The notes under the pieces were generated by a model. The model saw only the letters and a program-made list of their open reading frames with translations, made no database searches and had not been told where the DNA came from. Both the position numbers and the translations under genes were made by a program. DNA of 6,674 nt from Ruminococcus sp. GTDB lineage: Bacteria > Bacillota > Clostridia > Oscillospirales > Ruminococcaceae. Location: contig JAAVHK010000049.1 of NCBI GenBank assembly GCA_014799765.1, positions 1 through 6,674 of the forward strand. The letters run 5' to 3'. This document shows positions 6,180 through 6,674 of this stretch, piece after piece (the stretch's first letter is position 1; each line of letters begins with the position of its first letter).

Positions 6180-6348
6180 ACAGATACAGGAAGTGGAAGC
6201 AGAAGTCCAGGCGAAGTGCTGAATCTGGAACAGCAATTGCAGGAGGAAAAACAAAGAACTTGAAAAAAGAATAAAAGAGTTTGAAGAACTGAATGAATTT
6301 CTGGAGGAAGCATCGGCTTTTTTCGCCCGGAACTCAAAGGGGCAATAA
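6036..6348 (+). pseudogene. Full extent of the broken IS3 orfA
   Basis: The normal OrfA can be followed through two lesions. The first is TAA at 6177-6179 within 'KARNE-DTGSGSRSPGE'. The second is a frameshift at about 6241-6252, where 'LQEEKQRT' runs to TGA while the next frame reads NKELEKRIKEFEELNEFLEE and then 'ASAFFA'. This last part is the coiled-coil (leucine zipper) C-terminus by which OrfA and OrfAB multimerise. It ends at TAA 6346-6348, with orfB in the -1 frame, as expected for IS3 elements that make OrfAB by -1 frameshifting. Confidence 0.65.
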
Positions 6349-6674
6349 TTCATTCCGACCGTGGAAGTCAGTACACAAGTGACGAATACAGGCGTAAAAT
6401 AGCCATGTATGGTCTGAAACAGAGCATGAACAGTGCCGGTGGAAGATGTCATGACCATGCCCGATGCGAGAGTATGTGGGCGAGAATGAAAGTGGAAGTA
6501 TTTTATTCACGGAAAGATAAGCCTGAAAACTACACTGTTGAAGAACTCAAAACAAAAATCTGGCGTTATTATATGAGCTATCGGAACAATCGACATATCT
6601 GTTCCGCAAATGGAGGTATGCCTCCGGCTGTTAAACGCAGTCAGTTTTATGCTGAATCTTCAGTCGCTGCTTAA
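6327..6674 (+). pseudogene. IS3-family orfB, C-terminal third of the DDE integrase-type transposase
   Basis: The frame is open from about 6327 and ends at TAA 6672-6674, the last bases of the window. It begins 'PELKGAIIHSDRGSQYTSDE', which carries the second catalytic Asp (HSDRGSQYTS). 'GRCHDHARCESMWARMK' follows, carrying the catalytic Glu in 'CESMW', and then the usual C-terminus: WRYYMSYRNNRHICSANGG and 'MPPAVKRSQFY'. The N-terminal HTH and the strand with the first Asp are missing, some 160-180 residues, because orfA's end is joined directly to this part. An ATG at 6405 opens an 89-codon frame, but it is only an internal Met with no RBS. The product would be inactive. Confidence 0.75.

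Larger units (their letters stand above)
5964..6674 (+). mobile_element. Internally deleted IS3-family insertion sequence
   Basis: The left part holds a promoter and orfA, and the right part holds the last third of orfB. The two are fused with loss of most of orfB's N-terminal region. The left end is probably near TGATATG at 5964, but I cannot fix it because the right terminal repeat would lie past 6674. The base composition is visibly less AT-rich than the helicase region, consistent with separate origin. With orfA interrupted and the first catalytic Asp of the DDE triad deleted, the element cannot move by itself. A full copy elsewhere in the genome might still mobilise it if both ends are intact. 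Confidence 0.75.

Noticed and set aside
5891..6458. Two overlapping minus-strand open frames of about 140-150 codons
   Set aside because: They run antisense to the IS3 orfA/orfB remnants, are rich in Ser, Phe, Leu and Cys, and have no recognisable motif or RBS. They are antisense shadows of the IS3 codons.
1..6674. CRISPR arrays, tRNA or rRNA genes
   Set aside because: I saw no regularly spaced repeats, tRNA cloverleaf signatures or rRNA-like segments on either strand.

Overview
The window is AT-rich, low-GC Gram-positive DNA. It has strong AGGAG-type ribosome binding sites, TTGACA/TATAAT-style promoters, and proteins resembling those of gut Clostridia. The secreted C39-like peptidase and the 'DIDFDGEPELI' protein relic suggest a Ruminococcus-like member of the Oscillospiraceae; the genus is an inference. 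Nearly everything here is damaged, so this looks like a decaying accessory region.

Layout. (1) 1-417, minus: the N-terminal part of a secreted papain-like/C39-type cysteine peptidase that runs off the window. It has a near-consensus promoter at 545-573 and a leader of about 120 nt that can form a 10-bp stem. (2) About 655-1225, plus: a wrecked gene with two frameshifts and three internal stops, recognisable by its 'DIDFDGEPEL' segment. (3) 5621-1207, minus: the main content. A large SF2 helicase with a C-terminal PD-(D/E)XK nuclease domain (5621-2765) overlaps by 17 bp a 524-codon gene (2781-1207) whose product I interpret as a prokaryotic-Argonaute-like partner. This pairing matches the DdmDE plasmid-elimination architecture: DdmD is a helicase-nuclease, and DdmE is a pAgo-like protein without slicer activity. 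(4) About 5614-5890, minus: a relic of an IS5-family transposase that abuts the helicase and has replaced its N-terminus. (5) About 5964-6674, plus: an internally deleted IS3-family element with its own promoter, a broken orfA and the last third of orfB.

How it fits together. If the DdmDE reading is right, the Argonaute-like protein would recognise invading plasmid DNA and load the helicase-nuclease, which unwinds and degrades it. This copy is very unlikely to work. The helicase has lost its N-terminus, including any convincing Walker A motif. It carries an in-frame TAG (5133-5135), a one-base frameshift (about 4278-4286), and an Arg-to-Cys change in motif VI. The partner appears cut short at its C-terminus, where its last codons run into the tail of the opposing relic. 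The nuclease half and the partner are still open, which suggests fairly recent inactivation.

Limits: family assignments rest on motifs read by eye, and no database comparison was possible. The DdmDE assignment is the most interesting claim here, but it is an inference.
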